From Sophora flavescens (lineage: Eukaryota; Streptophyta; Magnoliopsida; Fabales; Fabaceae): a stretch of DNA of 64,000 bases. Made by a program: the position numbers and the translations under genes. The stretch spans positions 238,762,019-238,826,018 of the forward strand of contig CM061062.1 in the NCBI GenBank assembly GCA_030762895.1, in the 5' to 3' direction. Positions 29,274 through 34,095 of the stretch are shown here, piece by piece (position 1 is the stretch's first letter; the number at the start of each line of letters is the position of its first letter). Below the pieces are notes generated by a model, which worked only from the letters and a program-made list of their open reading frames with translations, ran no database searches and was not told the DNA's origin.

Positions 29274-30909
29274 GCCTCCTTTCTTCTCTGTTCTTCAATT
29301 CAATAGGTTTTAATAACACTGGTGTTTACATACCATAACTATTAAACTCCTTTACTTAACTAAATTAATTAGGTCCCCCAAATCACATAGGGGGCTGCAG
29401 ACCCCTTATAGAATCTTAGATGCCTCACCTTAGTGCTTCACCCTGAGAAGATGGACATAATAACAAGGCAAAGGATACCACCTTGCTAAGGGAGCCAACT
29501 CCCCTTGCAATTGGGAACTACACTTTCAGTGGATGGGTAGGTTTTATGGAAAGAAAACCTGTCGAGGCTTCATCACCTTGATCAACGGTGTCCTCTATGA
29601 GAAGTGGGTTAAGGAAGCCACAGGCTCTCCTTGATAAGTAACAGCAAGGCAACCTCATCTCCATTGACCTGATACTATCTTCCGTTAAATGCCCCTTCTA
29701 TTCACTGCCAGACAAAACCTAAGAAATTTGACCCCCACCCTTGACTTGTCACTATTAACCGGCTGCAGCTGCCCCTGTGCAGCCGTTAACCTGGCAATCA
29801 GGGAGCCTGCATTGCCGTGTGGTGTGGCACTTGCTTCTTAAAATGTCATCCTTCATGAATAACATCTTTAGCAATTCTTTTCCAGACCCCCTTGTTTAAA
29901 ACCCCAATTACTCCTTGCTGAAACATTAGGGAAAAATTCCTCTGAAACCTTAACATTATTCTCCAGGAACCTTGGTCAACATTCCCTGCAACTTCAGAAG
30001 GATCATAAATGGAGATGTGCTGTTGCTGCTTGATCGGAGTACCCTATTTGGACATGGCTTTGATAAGTAGGTGTGCATAACTGAAGTCTTCCTTGTGTTG
30101 TCCTCCCCACACCTGAAGTGCTTTCCATGTTTTCCTCACTGCCCATAGGGCATCTCTCGGTGCATCCACACAACACCATCTCAAAAATAGTGTGTAATCT
30201 AGTAAATGACTGCATCACTACCTTATTCTACAAATTCATTCGTCCAGTTGAAGCGGTTGATCCATTCAACTTTCATTGGGATGGATTCGATTTCTATATG
30301 ATGGTTATCACATACAGAAATTTTATTATTTATTATTACTTAAATCAAACTTCACGAAGCAACTATTTATGATCATAAACTGAGTGTTGAACTTATTGGT
30401 GTGATTGGGGAGATTACGGTTCTGGTAGTTACTGTGGAAATTGGTAATGTAGTTATTTGATTTATGAACTTGTGACATAAAAAACAATTTAATTTTCAAA
30501 ATGATATATCTTGAAAATATTATTATGTTGCTATTTGAGGTAAATGATTGTAGAATCTATCTTATGTACAAAGTGAAAAACAGACCAAGAACTACTTCAA
30601 GTATAGATGATAGTACTGTAGAAATTAGTTTATAGGGAAACATGAACTGATGAAAGTATTGCCGGGTTTATGTTTATGATTTTGTTTAAATTTTAAAACT
30701 TCAAAGCTAACTAGTGTAAAATGTATTTTCAGGTGGATACCATCCGGCCATCATTGTTCTTAGAAGCAGCATTTGTTTCCAATGACTCCCAACATCTTGC
30801 TGCAGTTCTAAGATTCTTTGCAGATTTTCTTCCTGGCTTCAAAAACACCTCGGAGCATAATCGATACTACCGCATACTGAATGAGATGAACTCATCCATG
30901 TCTGTTTGA
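2803..30909 (+). CDS. RMC1: RMC1-like protein with C-terminal Mic1 domain (3' eight exons)
   Basis: Plant homologue of RMC1 (formerly Mic1/C18orf8), known in animals and yeast-type systems as the third subunit of the MON1-CCZ1 guanine exchange factor that activates Rab7 on late endosomes; that role is inferred for this plant gene. Eight exons (2803-2899, 3054-3141, 3804-4136, 4212-4286, 11884-12449, 13810-13918, 14015-14194, 30733-30909) all have GT-AG borders and compatible phases and give about 540 residues ending SMSV and TGA. Diagnostic stretches are LPRFEMVMAKSEANSKPVLA, SSRIAVSVVDNVLLIHQVDA, DEMYSFVFSPVDEELVGDPS and ILEPSKEVALQLLESGRQNI. A serine-rich acidic segment in exon 11884-12449 is the poorly conserved linker before the Mic1 domain. 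The N-terminal half and promoter lie left of the window. All exons are open, so the gene is probably functional despite 7.6-kb and 16.5-kb introns full of retrotransposons. Confidence 0.9.
3054..3141 (+). CDS. RMC1: RMC1-like exon
   Basis: Acceptor CACAG, donor GTTAGT. One base completes the split Val codon, then 29 codons beginning YGRIYCLQFDRVAM and ending VIQQ. Confidence 0.88.
3804..4136 (+). CDS. RMC1: RMC1-like exon
   Basis: Acceptor TTTGCAG, donor GTAAGT; exactly 111 codons in phase 0, from GSLPIYSSRIAVS to KFHLDLD. Contains a serine-rich loop (CTSSSQSSGRESESSD) and the conserved TWTFLVPDLICDVAHK. Confidence 0.92.
4212..4286 (+). CDS. RMC1: RMC1-like exon
   Basis: Acceptor CTTGCAG, donor GTATCT; 25 codons in phase 0 (AISASSSEVPSVLEFLQRRK..). 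Followed by the 7.6-kb intron that carries TE2. Confidence 0.9.
4738..5301 (-). pseudogene. Minus-strand copia gag remnant, downstream half
   Basis: Translates on the minus strand as a UBN2-type copia gag, with STYLGRVHAALHDFNELLPP, ELEQRSTFFMLLALYGLP and LRVPAK, over about 122 residues at 4787-5155, plus weaker upstream homology in shifted frames to 5300. Stops and frameshifts interrupt it. It is the continuation of the gag start at 10353-10771; TE2 was inserted between the halves. The 3' part of this element (pol and second LTR) is absent left of about 4738. Confidence 0.75.
5302..5525 (+). repeat. TE2 5' LTR
   Basis: Starts TGTTAGAG and ends ..AACTAATA directly before the primer site. Holds a TATATAAGG promoter-like box near 5422. 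Pairs with the rearranged 3' LTR. Confidence 0.9.
5526..5538 (+). other. TE2 primer-binding site (tRNA-iMet)
   Basis: TGGTATCATGAGC, matching the copia consensus TGGTATCAGAGC apart from one extra T, sits immediately after the LTR. Confidence 0.85.
5556..6518 (+). CDS. TE2 Gag (capsid/nucleocapsid)
   Basis: Open frame of 320 codons starting ATG 18 bp after the primer site. N-terminal MASVDPFANPS and KVDDNNFRQWKQQIEGVVRG is the copia-like N-terminal motif; a UBN2-type capsid follows (DWEQQDALISTWLLTS.., ARQLRSKLRSLAKGNRTVSE). A glycine/arginine-rich stretch precedes a CCHC knuckle (CRICKKYGHDANVC) near the C-terminus. The natural product is a gag-pol fusion; here TAG at 6516-6518 and another stop two codons later end it, with pol following in the same frame. 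Gag alone is intact and could be translated if transcribed. Confidence 0.85.
   Translation: MASVDPFANPSTPQFTPSHPISLKVDDNNFRQWKQQIEGVVRGHKLQKFVTDPRIPPRFLTDSDKENDEINLAHSDWEQQDALISTWLLTSISDSLLSRVVNCVHSWQIWDEIHKYFQNLWSTKARQLRSKLRSLAKGNRTVSEFILHVRSLSDSLLSIGDPIPPRNLLEVTLEALPEDFDPVVAAINIKTEFVSLDELESVLLAHEARIEKNKKSVLPDSVSTNLTQSSSQGSGSGNFTNSTSPNAPFQNSQFPESYSHVTGGESANRGEGFHGNRGGGSYRGRGGGGRSDGRSNIQCRICKKYGHDANVCYYSNSNTD
6519..10074 (+). pseudogene. TE2 Pol polyprotein, degenerate
   Basis: Protease WYPDSGASHHVT from 6708; GAG-pre-integrase (LWHSRLGHP, CCLGKAHRLP); integrase (VCDLWGPAP, GLVERKHRH); RT with the catalytic YVDD at 9110-9121; and RNase H to the LTKPLS motif near 10000. Breaks visible: in-frame stops near 7001 and 7340, a one-base deletion near 7650 in the QSDWG-type motif, an indel near 7985, a stop at 8135, a CGA-to-TGA change near 8735, an indel near 8820, and a stop near 9892 in the LHARTKH motif. 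CDS homology ends with TAA before the purine tract. Confidence 0.88.
10091..10099 (+). other. TE2 polypurine tract
   Basis: GCGGGGGAA abuts the 3' LTR start, as expected for plus-strand priming. Confidence 0.8.
10100..10352 (+). repeat. TE2 3' LTR with internal inverted segment
   Basis: Matches the 5' LTR from TGTTAGAG to ACTCAGAA (10255) and again from about ACTTCTCTACTC (10318) to ..AACTAATA. The 62 bp between are the reverse complement of the LTR's own first part, replacing about 30 bp of normal sequence. Confidence 0.88.
10353..10771 (-). pseudogene. Minus-strand copia gag start and leader
   Basis: On the minus strand the leader follows a primer site (TGGTATCAGAG, 10761-10771). It then reads EKLDGTNYDTWASDIMLWLS, a copia gag N-terminus, up to the TE2 insertion point. 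Continues at 5301 and below after removing TE2. Confidence 0.75.
10772..11089 (-). repeat. LTR of the minus-strand copia remnant
   Basis: Minus-strand start TGTTAGGGCCTAGC at 11089 and end ..TTCTAAGA next to the primer site at 10771. Length about 318 bp. No partner LTR is left in the window. Confidence 0.6.
11121..11368. mobile_element. Tourist-like MITE (PIF/Harbinger type)
   Basis: A 248-bp near-perfect foldback. The left end GGATCTGTTTGCTTTG pairs with the right end CAAAGCAAACAGGTCC, and most of the interior also pairs (for example TTTGTACAGGAAACAT against ATGTTTTCTGTACAAA). It is flanked by TTA at 11118-11120 and 11369-11371, the 3-bp duplication typical of PIF/Harbinger. No coding capacity. 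It sits 515 bp before an RMC1 exon. Confidence 0.8.
11884..12449 (+). CDS. RMC1: RMC1-like exon (linker and start of Mic1 domain)
   Basis: Acceptor TTTCAG, donor GTATGT. 188 codons plus two bases of a Ser codon. Starts AKQLCLGITRTLLLERRPIS, passes through a low-complexity acidic/serine linker, and ends in the Mic1 core SPVDEELVGDPSYLVAIIIE. Reads cleanly across the transposon-filled intron from the previous exon. Confidence 0.92.
13405..13569. mobile_element. 165-bp hAT-type MITE
   Basis: Ends CAGTGTTATC.. and ..AATTTGACAACACTG form a terminal inverted repeat, and an exact 8-bp duplication GTTAAGAC lies at 13397-13404 and 13570-13577. An 8-bp duplication with CAGTG ends is the hAT signature. 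The interior repeats GCGGCCTATGGC and CCGCCATG motifs. No ORF. Confidence 0.88.
13810..13918 (+). CDS. RMC1: RMC1-like exon
   Basis: Acceptor GTTGCAG, donor GTTACC. One base completes the Ser codon, then 36 codons (ANLEKIRVLPNLYVLIIQLL.. to VINK). Confidence 0.9.
14015..14194 (+). CDS. RMC1: RMC1-like exon
   Basis: Acceptor TTACAG, donor GTAATT; 60 codons in phase 0 (ILEPSKEVALQLLESG.. to ARKYR), the best conserved part of the Mic1 domain. The next exon is 16.5 kb away. Confidence 0.92.
14848..15067 (+). repeat. TE3 5' LTR
   Basis: 220 bp, with GCTATATAAAGG as likely TATA box and a CT-rich tract near the end. The 3' copy has an extra GACAGTTGGT duplication and small differences. Confidence 0.9.
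15068..15080 (+). other. TE3 primer-binding site
   Basis: TGGTATCTAGAGC, complementary to the 3' end of initiator tRNA-Met apart from one inserted T. Confidence 0.8.
15109..16100 (+). pseudogene. TE3 gag with premature stop
   Basis: ATG start 28 bp after the primer site; copia N-terminal motif IKLDDSNFLLWKQQVEAV and capsid region (ARQFRSELKNTKKGTCSIYE). TGA at 15823-15825 cuts it. The same frame continues through an arginine/glycine-rich stretch to the CCHC knuckle CQLCDKYGHEAFDC (about 15952-15993). The WYPDSGASHH protease motif expected next is missing, so the end of gag and much of the protease were deleted around 16090-16160. Confidence 0.85.
16191..19379 (+). pseudogene. TE3 Pol, internally deleted and duplicated
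   Basis: GAG-pre-integrase (WHYRLGHAN, CCLGKAHRLH) and the integrase N-terminal core (HTDLWGHAP, QSDWGGEYRPF) are present. A frameshift near 16800 and a deletion near 16940 remove the VERKHRH segment and the following integrase helices. After a proline-rich linker with shifted frames, RT and RNase H are open from 17755 to 18984, with YVDD at 18160-18171 and RSSTEAEYRSMA in RNase H. A 305-bp tandem duplication interrupts the end: TAG at 18982-18984 precedes a second copy leading to LSLDPP-type C-terminus and TGA at 19377-19379. Confidence 0.88.
18678..19299 (+). repeat. 305-bp tandem duplication in TE3 RNase H
   Basis: 18678-18982 and 18995-19299 are copies with only a handful of substitutions, separated by 12 bp (AGAACCAAGCAT) that also occurs inside the unit near 18878. 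The second copy ends where normal sequence resumes (TTCACTAAGCCACTC). Confidence 0.92.
19394..19625 (+). repeat. TE3 3' LTR
   Basis: 232 bp; pairs with 14848-15067 and is followed by the TGATC duplication. Confidence 0.9.
19835..20076 (+). repeat. TE4 5' LTR
   Basis: Starts TGTGTGAG, ends ..CAATTCAATA before the primer site. The CT microsatellite near its end is shorter than in the 3' LTR. Confidence 0.9.
20101..21269 (+). pseudogene. TE4 gag and start of protease
   Basis: ATG 24 bp after the primer-site start gives a proline/serine-rich N-terminus and the motif NDGKNSVLWRQQTEPVIKAH. TAA at 20302-20304 and several frameshifts follow. Capsid homology (ARQLRSTSLADRTVSKYLLR) and a CCHC knuckle (CQVCYKYGHTADVC, about 20929-20970) appear in shifted frames. 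Homology ends at QQWYP near 21269, where the minus-strand insert begins. Confidence 0.8.
21251..22210 (-). pseudogene. Chimeric ORF with captured aminopeptidase M1 fragment
   Basis: A 319-residue minus-strand ORF. Residues about 133-206 (21593-21814) contain DAIGYRKGAYLIRMLQSYLG, YACSNVKTEDLWAALEEGSG and SWTKQMGYQ, matching the stretch after the catalytic domain of plant aminopeptidase M1 (puromycin-sensitive type), a zinc metallopeptidase. The catalytic GAMEN and HEXXH motifs are absent. The flanking residues (1-132 and 207-319) are not aminopeptidase; residues 60-130 and the EDE-rich part were not recognised. The last residues run into TE4 sequence. Most likely a transduplicated gene piece without peptidase activity. 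A host gene here is unlikely because introns are missing and it sits inside an LTR element. Confidence 0.75.
22384..22902 (-). CDS. Uncharacterised ORF in the LTR element
   Basis: 172 codons on the minus strand between the captured fragment and the gag-like ORF. No domain recognised. It contains an exact 16-residue tandem repeat (VWASTFHGWLKFEYDR, next copy with VYDR) from a 48-bp DNA duplication. May be remnant captured sequence rather than a gene. Confidence 0.3.
   Translation of the reverse strand: MRGRSGLGQQWRRWVKLWPIGRAHLAPLIEIARRPSSQQVLKKEIMGQVSEKQKGALEGDKEQTITVIKNEDLVWASTFHGWLKFEYDRVWASTFHGWLKFVYDRGKSCNGIEKVNRTQLNEERGNFITSQLAVGGRLKGAIGALGDTMITSVLGASTKVTVLCFNSGYGGS
22588..22683 (-). 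repeat. 48-bp tandem duplication
   Basis: Two adjacent 48-bp units differing at one base, in frame (16 codons) with the surrounding minus-strand ORF. Confidence 0.92.
22754..23212 (-). CDS. Uncharacterised proline-rich ORF in the LTR element
   Basis: 152 codons. The N-terminal half has two units of a 24-residue-type repeat (GTPPTFCLPPPNPPD and GTPPTFFLPPPKPPD), then ERE.KWARAAVEKVGQTLANW, which resembles a short helix. Unknown function; GC-rich (about 23000-23300) unlike its AT-rich neighbours, which suggests captured genic exon sequence. Confidence 0.35.
   Translation of the reverse strand: METMIGGGLLQPPEPSELPDRDVSVEKEGTPPTFCLPPPNPPDREESVEEGGTPPTFFLPPPKPPDLSVYMGVNGSFIAAEGGSFIAAIVKLSSLHIAEMTIACEREKWARAAVEKVGQTLANWAGPPRSFNRNSKKAKLSASVKKRDNGPS
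23302..23985 (-). CDS. Gag-like basic coiled-coil ORF of the LTR element
   Basis: 227 codons beginning 40 bp after the primer site on the minus strand. The N-terminus MESRVENLEISLLKGRKVNQ and RLEEIKQLW look like a short coiled coil, as at the start of many plant LTR-element gags. A strongly basic stretch (RTERRKRRSRRTSKG) and an acidic C-terminal half (EEVKDTEEEYD, EGDDGNISDLSE) follow. No zinc knuckle or capsid core could be confirmed. Its position right after the primer site is the main argument for gag. Confidence 0.4.
   Translation of the reverse strand: MNYRMESRVENLEISLLKGRKVNQTRLEEIKQLWNRRKGDYFTRSRRDHAPSRYVREDSRTERRKRRSRRTSKGSESVSELLDWALQLVERNYAFWGGGLVVEDEESGPKLDSEPLVAQGSSNPQLWGIHQVTQIPFEIPEEVKDTEEEYDGRGGEGSIRSIFYTVTKTETHMEGEWKATRVFSKEEENLQAAHVEAIKVEGDDGNISDLSEMKMEKEDDRHQGGGE
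24028..24295 (+). repeat. TE5 5' LTR
   Basis: Includes repeated TCTTATCTTA units near its start and CCCTATAAATAGGG, a clear TATA region. Confidence 0.9.
24770..24930 (+). repeat. Diverged tandem repeats inside TE5
   Basis: Repeating pattern of GATGGATCATAC(C/T)AGTG, ACTTCTCTTCC and CCGACGATCATT, about 2.5 imperfect units. Non-coding. Confidence 0.7.
25617..25882 (+). repeat. TE5 3' LTR
   Basis: Pairs with 24028-24295 with few differences; ends ..TTTAACA before GATAC. Confidence 0.9.
25891..26199 (-). repeat. Probable LTR of the gene-capturing minus-strand element
   Basis: Lies on the LTR side of the split primer site. Minus-strand ends TGTAACTAAC and ..TTCGTAACA fit TG..CA. No second copy survives, so the outer boundary is inferred. 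Confidence 0.5.
26300..29033 (+). pseudogene. TE4 Pol, 3' part, inactivated
   Basis: Resumes at GAG-pre-integrase (WHLRLGHPN, CCIGKAHRLH), then integrase (YSDLWGPSP, HHQNGVVERKHRH), a serine/proline linker, RT (GCKWVFRIKENP, LDVNNAFLNG, YGLKQAPRQW) and RNase H (RSSTEAEYRSLA, CDNQSVVSLAHNP) to TGA near 29033. The RT active site reads YVDV (28068-28079): the second catalytic aspartate is valine. A T8-G14 run at 26677-26698 replaces the QSDWGGEFR-type motif and shifts the frame; further shifts occur near 26535, 27750 and 28395, plus a stop near 28568. Confidence 0.9.
29048..29305 (+). repeat. TE4 3' LTR
   Basis: 258 bp; the (TC)n tract near 29240-29270 is expanded relative to the 5' copy, accounting for most of the length difference. 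Confidence 0.9.
29330..30732 (+). other. Remainder of the 16.5-kb RMC1 intron
   Basis: No element with both ends was found. 29400-30220 has a base composition higher in GC than the AT-rich rest and may be an old unrecognised insert; a 71-codon minus-strand frame (30003-30218) shows no domain. 30220-30732 is ordinary AT-rich intron leading to the acceptor. Confidence 0.6.
30733..30909 (+). CDS. RMC1: RMC1-like terminal exon
   Basis: Acceptor TTTTCAG; 58 codons from VDTIRPSLFLEAAF to ILNEMNSSMSV, then TGA. Phase 0 matches the exon before the 16.5-kb intron, so splicing across five nested elements would restore the frame. Confidence 0.92.
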   Translation: MDTIRPSLFLEAAFVSNDSQHLAAVLRFFADFLPGFKNTSEHNRYYRILNEMNSSMSV

Positions 30910-31059
30910 GAATCTTACAAGGAAAAATTCACATTGAGAAATTTAAGTCATTGTTATCGGTTACCCCTGTTTGACTTTGGGGTTATCTCGTCAAGAATGG
31001 CATTTGATATGTATAAGATGAATGTGATAGATTTGGTTATAGTTTCATGTTGTATGTTC

Positions 31060-31065
31060 AATAAA
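31060..31065 (+). terminator. Candidate poly(A) signal of the RMC1-like gene
   Basis: AATAAA about 150 bp after the stop codon, in a T-rich 3' UTR with TTGTATGTT just upstream, which resembles a plant far-upstream element. Position fits; the cleavage site is not known. Confidence 0.5.
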
Positions 31066-31099
31066 TGACTCTCTTCCTTACAATATTAGCTTTAGAAGA

Positions 31100-32538
31100 T
31101 GTTTGATCTAAATGAAGTTTACTTGGGTTCAGCTTGTGGGTGAATTGCATGTTTTTTGTTTGTAAATTTTTGGCTGGGGCTAAGTTTACCCCTAGAGAAC
31201 CATTTTATACCTTTGAAATCCTGTGGCACTAGCCAACACTTCCCTTTTCATATCAGGGGCACCAAGCCACCCTCAATTCATATTATAACCCAATCTAAGT
31301 GAGCATATAAGCACGACCATATAGTTATATCACAACCATCACATATTCCATAGTTATCATGTGATTCACTTCAACACATCTGTTTCAATATATCAATACA
31401 TTCTTACATATATGTATTACAAATGCCAATAATTTGAACAATTCACAAGTCGGGCATATGATCTCCCATTATTTCAATATCAATATCTCAATACAACTAC
31501 TTCACATGTTTATAATTTAACTAGTCAAACCTCAGATCGCTATGGTACAATCCATTGTGCTGCAATACATCTATAAATATATATAGGACTACTCTGAAAC
31601 ATAACGAGAGATATGAGCCATTTTATCAAATCCTTTCATCACAACATGACATATACATAAGAAATATCAAACACAATTACTATAAATGATCTCTTAGTTT
31701 TCAAAAACCCGTTTATCATTTAGAGTTTCACTTTGTTATTAAGTCCTCTTTCATTTTAGTTGACGTCACCACCTTAAACAGCCTTAATCACATCATGATT
31801 TTTTAGGAGTTCTCAAATCACAACATTTTTTCTTTCGATCTTTTGGCATTTCAACCAGTCTTTTCACTAGTCCTTCTAGTTTATATTATGATCTTAAAAG
31901 TCTAGTTGAATCCTACTATACTTCCTTCTTTACTTCCAAGGGTTGTATCTCCTCTATTGATAGCTTGAATCAAGCCTATTCATCAAGTTTACTAGTCCAA
32001 TTAAGTTCGTCTCGGTATGAGTTGAAACTCATACCCTTAACCCAAGTATTCTTCTAAATCAACCCTTGTCCTTCAAACAAGGTTCATACATCATGGCTTG
32101 AATGCAATGTTCCAAGTCTATCAAGGTTGCATCCGCATGCACGCACGCGCGTGCACATATGCATGCACACACTTATCGGAAAAAAAAGATTAGAAATCAA
32201 TTTGAAGTGTTTTAGATTGTTCATAAGGAATGTGATCATGCCTCGAAGGAGGCACGGTCCACCAAGAGTTTCTCATCCTCTCGGCCAAACATCCAACACA
32301 GTCGTGCTTAGGGCACAATCGTGCCTCCTGGAAACCCTAGGAGTGAAACAACTTGAAGTTGTTGTGTTCTTCAAGGGGTTTCCCCTTCCTTTCTAGCCTC
32401 AAATTAGTCACAATTAACACATAAATATCATACAACCAAGGTGTATATAATACCTTAATTTCCAACCCACAACATTAAAAACAACCTCAATCAAACCAAA
32501 AAATATCATCCTAAAATTCAAAAACTCAAAGGTCCAAC
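31100..32538. other. Intergenic AT-rich stretch without a gene
   Basis: No coding homology seen. It contains a 22-bp perfect palindrome (GGTATGAGTT-GA-AACTCATACC, 32014-32035) and a 38-bp alternating purine-pyrimidine run (32135-32172). The short frame at 32127-32396 has no recognised domain. Confidence 0.6.
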
Positions 32539-33937
32539 TGATAAGCCTCTGTCTTATCTAGTTTTATAACTAGATGGACTGTGGTTTTTGTGCAAATTAT
32601 TCGAGTTCAATCTCGTTTTAGCCCAAATTTGCCTTGTTTTGTTCCTAAGTTGGACTTTGACTCGTTCAAGACATTTTTAGTAGTTTTTAGTCTATTTTGA
32701 ATAGAATTACGCCTTTTGTTTCTTTTTTAGTGTTTCAGGTTAGAAGTGAAGCTCCGAGAGTCGAGGAAAGTCAAGAAAAAGTGGAAATTGTCATTCTGGA
32801 GATACTCGCCCAGCGAGTGTATGCTCGCCCCGCGAGCCTGAAGATCAGCAAAACAGCAACAGTCATCAATTCTGGCTCGCCACGCGAGAGACTGAAGACC
32901 CTGGAAGACAGAGACCATCACGGCCTAGCCGTGATGAAGGTCAAGGCTGTGACAGATTAAGGTTTGAAGACTCGCCCCGCGAACACACTCTCGCCTCGCG
33001 AGAATCCAAATTGAAAGCGCGCCAAAACTAATGTTCGCCTCGCGAAAGATTGTTCGCCCCGCGAGCGACCGAGAACCAGAATCCCTATTTATAGTCTGTT
33101 TCAGATCAGAAGGGGAGCTCTCACACATAGATCCGAATCCTAGTTTTTCCACTTGTTTTAGAGTAGCGTTTAGGCTAGTTTCTTGTCTCTTTGGAGCTGC
33201 GTCTCCCTTTTTCTTATTTTGCTATGGAGGTTATGTCCGATTGTTTGTCTGTGAGCATGAGGAACTAATCCCCTCGTCCGAGGGAACAATGAAGCCACCC
33301 ATGGCAGTGTAGATTCGATGTGATGTATGTCTTTCTCCCTTTTTCTCAATAAATGTTTTCCAATTCTGATTTGATTGTGTTGATCATATGCTTGCGTGAT
33401 TGACTTGTTAACGTTGATGAGGCTTAGTCAGCAATTCACGTTTAGAACTTGAATTGGGATCATCGATCGAATATTGCACGAGAGTGAGTAGGAGATCGGT
33501 GCAACCTTATAGGGAACAAGAATTAACAGAGTTTGATGATTATGATTATGAGACCTAGTAAGTAATTAATCCAATCTTCGAATACGTCCTAATGAGCACG
33601 ACAGTGGATTTAGGAGAATTTGGGGGTCCCGGTTGACATTGTAATTGAACTTAGGGAGGAATTCATCATCACTTGGGTATGCATATTGGGTAGGTGGATT
33701 TGTGACCTTGGACATTTTAATTTCAGATTTTTAGTTAATTATTTTATTAGATTTGTTATTTGAATTGCGATCTTAATCTCTCTCTCTCAACCACCTTCTG
33801 ATACTTGACCAAACGTATCTAATTTCTGGTGAATTAGCTGAATTGGTAGCCCAATCCTTGTGTTCGACCTCGGTAAATTCTTACCGTGTTTATTTTATTA
33901 CTTGTGACGACCCGATACACTTGCCGGCGACTCAACA
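32539..33937 (+). repeat. Gypsy-element 5' LTR
   Basis: About 1,399 bp, beginning TGATAAGCCTCTGTC. Seven TCGCC-N-CGCGA-type palindromes lie between 32811 and 33065. CCCTATTTATAGTC near 33083 looks like the promoter region. Confidence 0.85.
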
Positions 33938-33942
33938 AGTTT

Positions 33943-33961
33943 TTGGCGCCGTTGCCGGGGA
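33943..33961 (+). other. tRNA-Asp-type primer-binding site
   Basis: TTGGCGCCGTTGCCGGGGA, the primer site of many Athila/Tat gypsy elements, 5 bp after the LTR end. Confidence 0.88.
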
Positions 33962-34095
33962 TTGACACAACCAATTTTCCTAATTTTTAGGGAAGTTTGA
34001 TTATTTGGTTAAGTTATTTTTATTTTCATTTTTATTTTTTTTTATTTTTTTTTTTATTTTTATTCACTATTATCTCTCTACTTCTTTGATTCCAC

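Larger units (their letters stand above)
19835..29305 (+). mobile_element. TE4: copia element in the hAT right end, itself interrupted
   Basis: LTRs 19835-20076 (242 bp) and 29048-29305 (258 bp) share TGTGTGAGTGTACT..TTCAATTCAATA. The target duplication is GATTT (19830-19834) against GGTTT (29306-29310), one mismatch. The hAT terminal repeat resumes right after it, proving the insertion site. Primer site TGGTATCATGAG at 20077. The stretch between the protease WYP residues (about 21270) and GAG-pre-integrase (26300) was replaced by an unrelated minus-strand element. RT carries a catalytic-site substitution. Confidence 0.92.
14529..29321. mobile_element. hAT-like non-autonomous element, split by two copia insertions
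   Basis: Left end CCGTGTTATTAAACTCGGACC and the inverted right end CAGTGTTATTAAAATCGG match over about 18 of 20 bases. An exact 8-bp duplication GTGTTTAC flanks the whole at 14521-14528 and 29322-29329. Without TE3 (14848-19625) and TE4 (19835-29305), about 540 bp remain: 14529-14847, 19631-19834 and 29311-29321. The body is rich in CCGG and GGTTGAACCGG motifs near both ends. Too short to encode a transposase; it must have moved in trans. Confidence 0.85.

Noticed and set aside
33031..33312. 93-codon frame in the gypsy LTR
   Set aside because: No homology, starts inside the palindrome cluster; chance frame.
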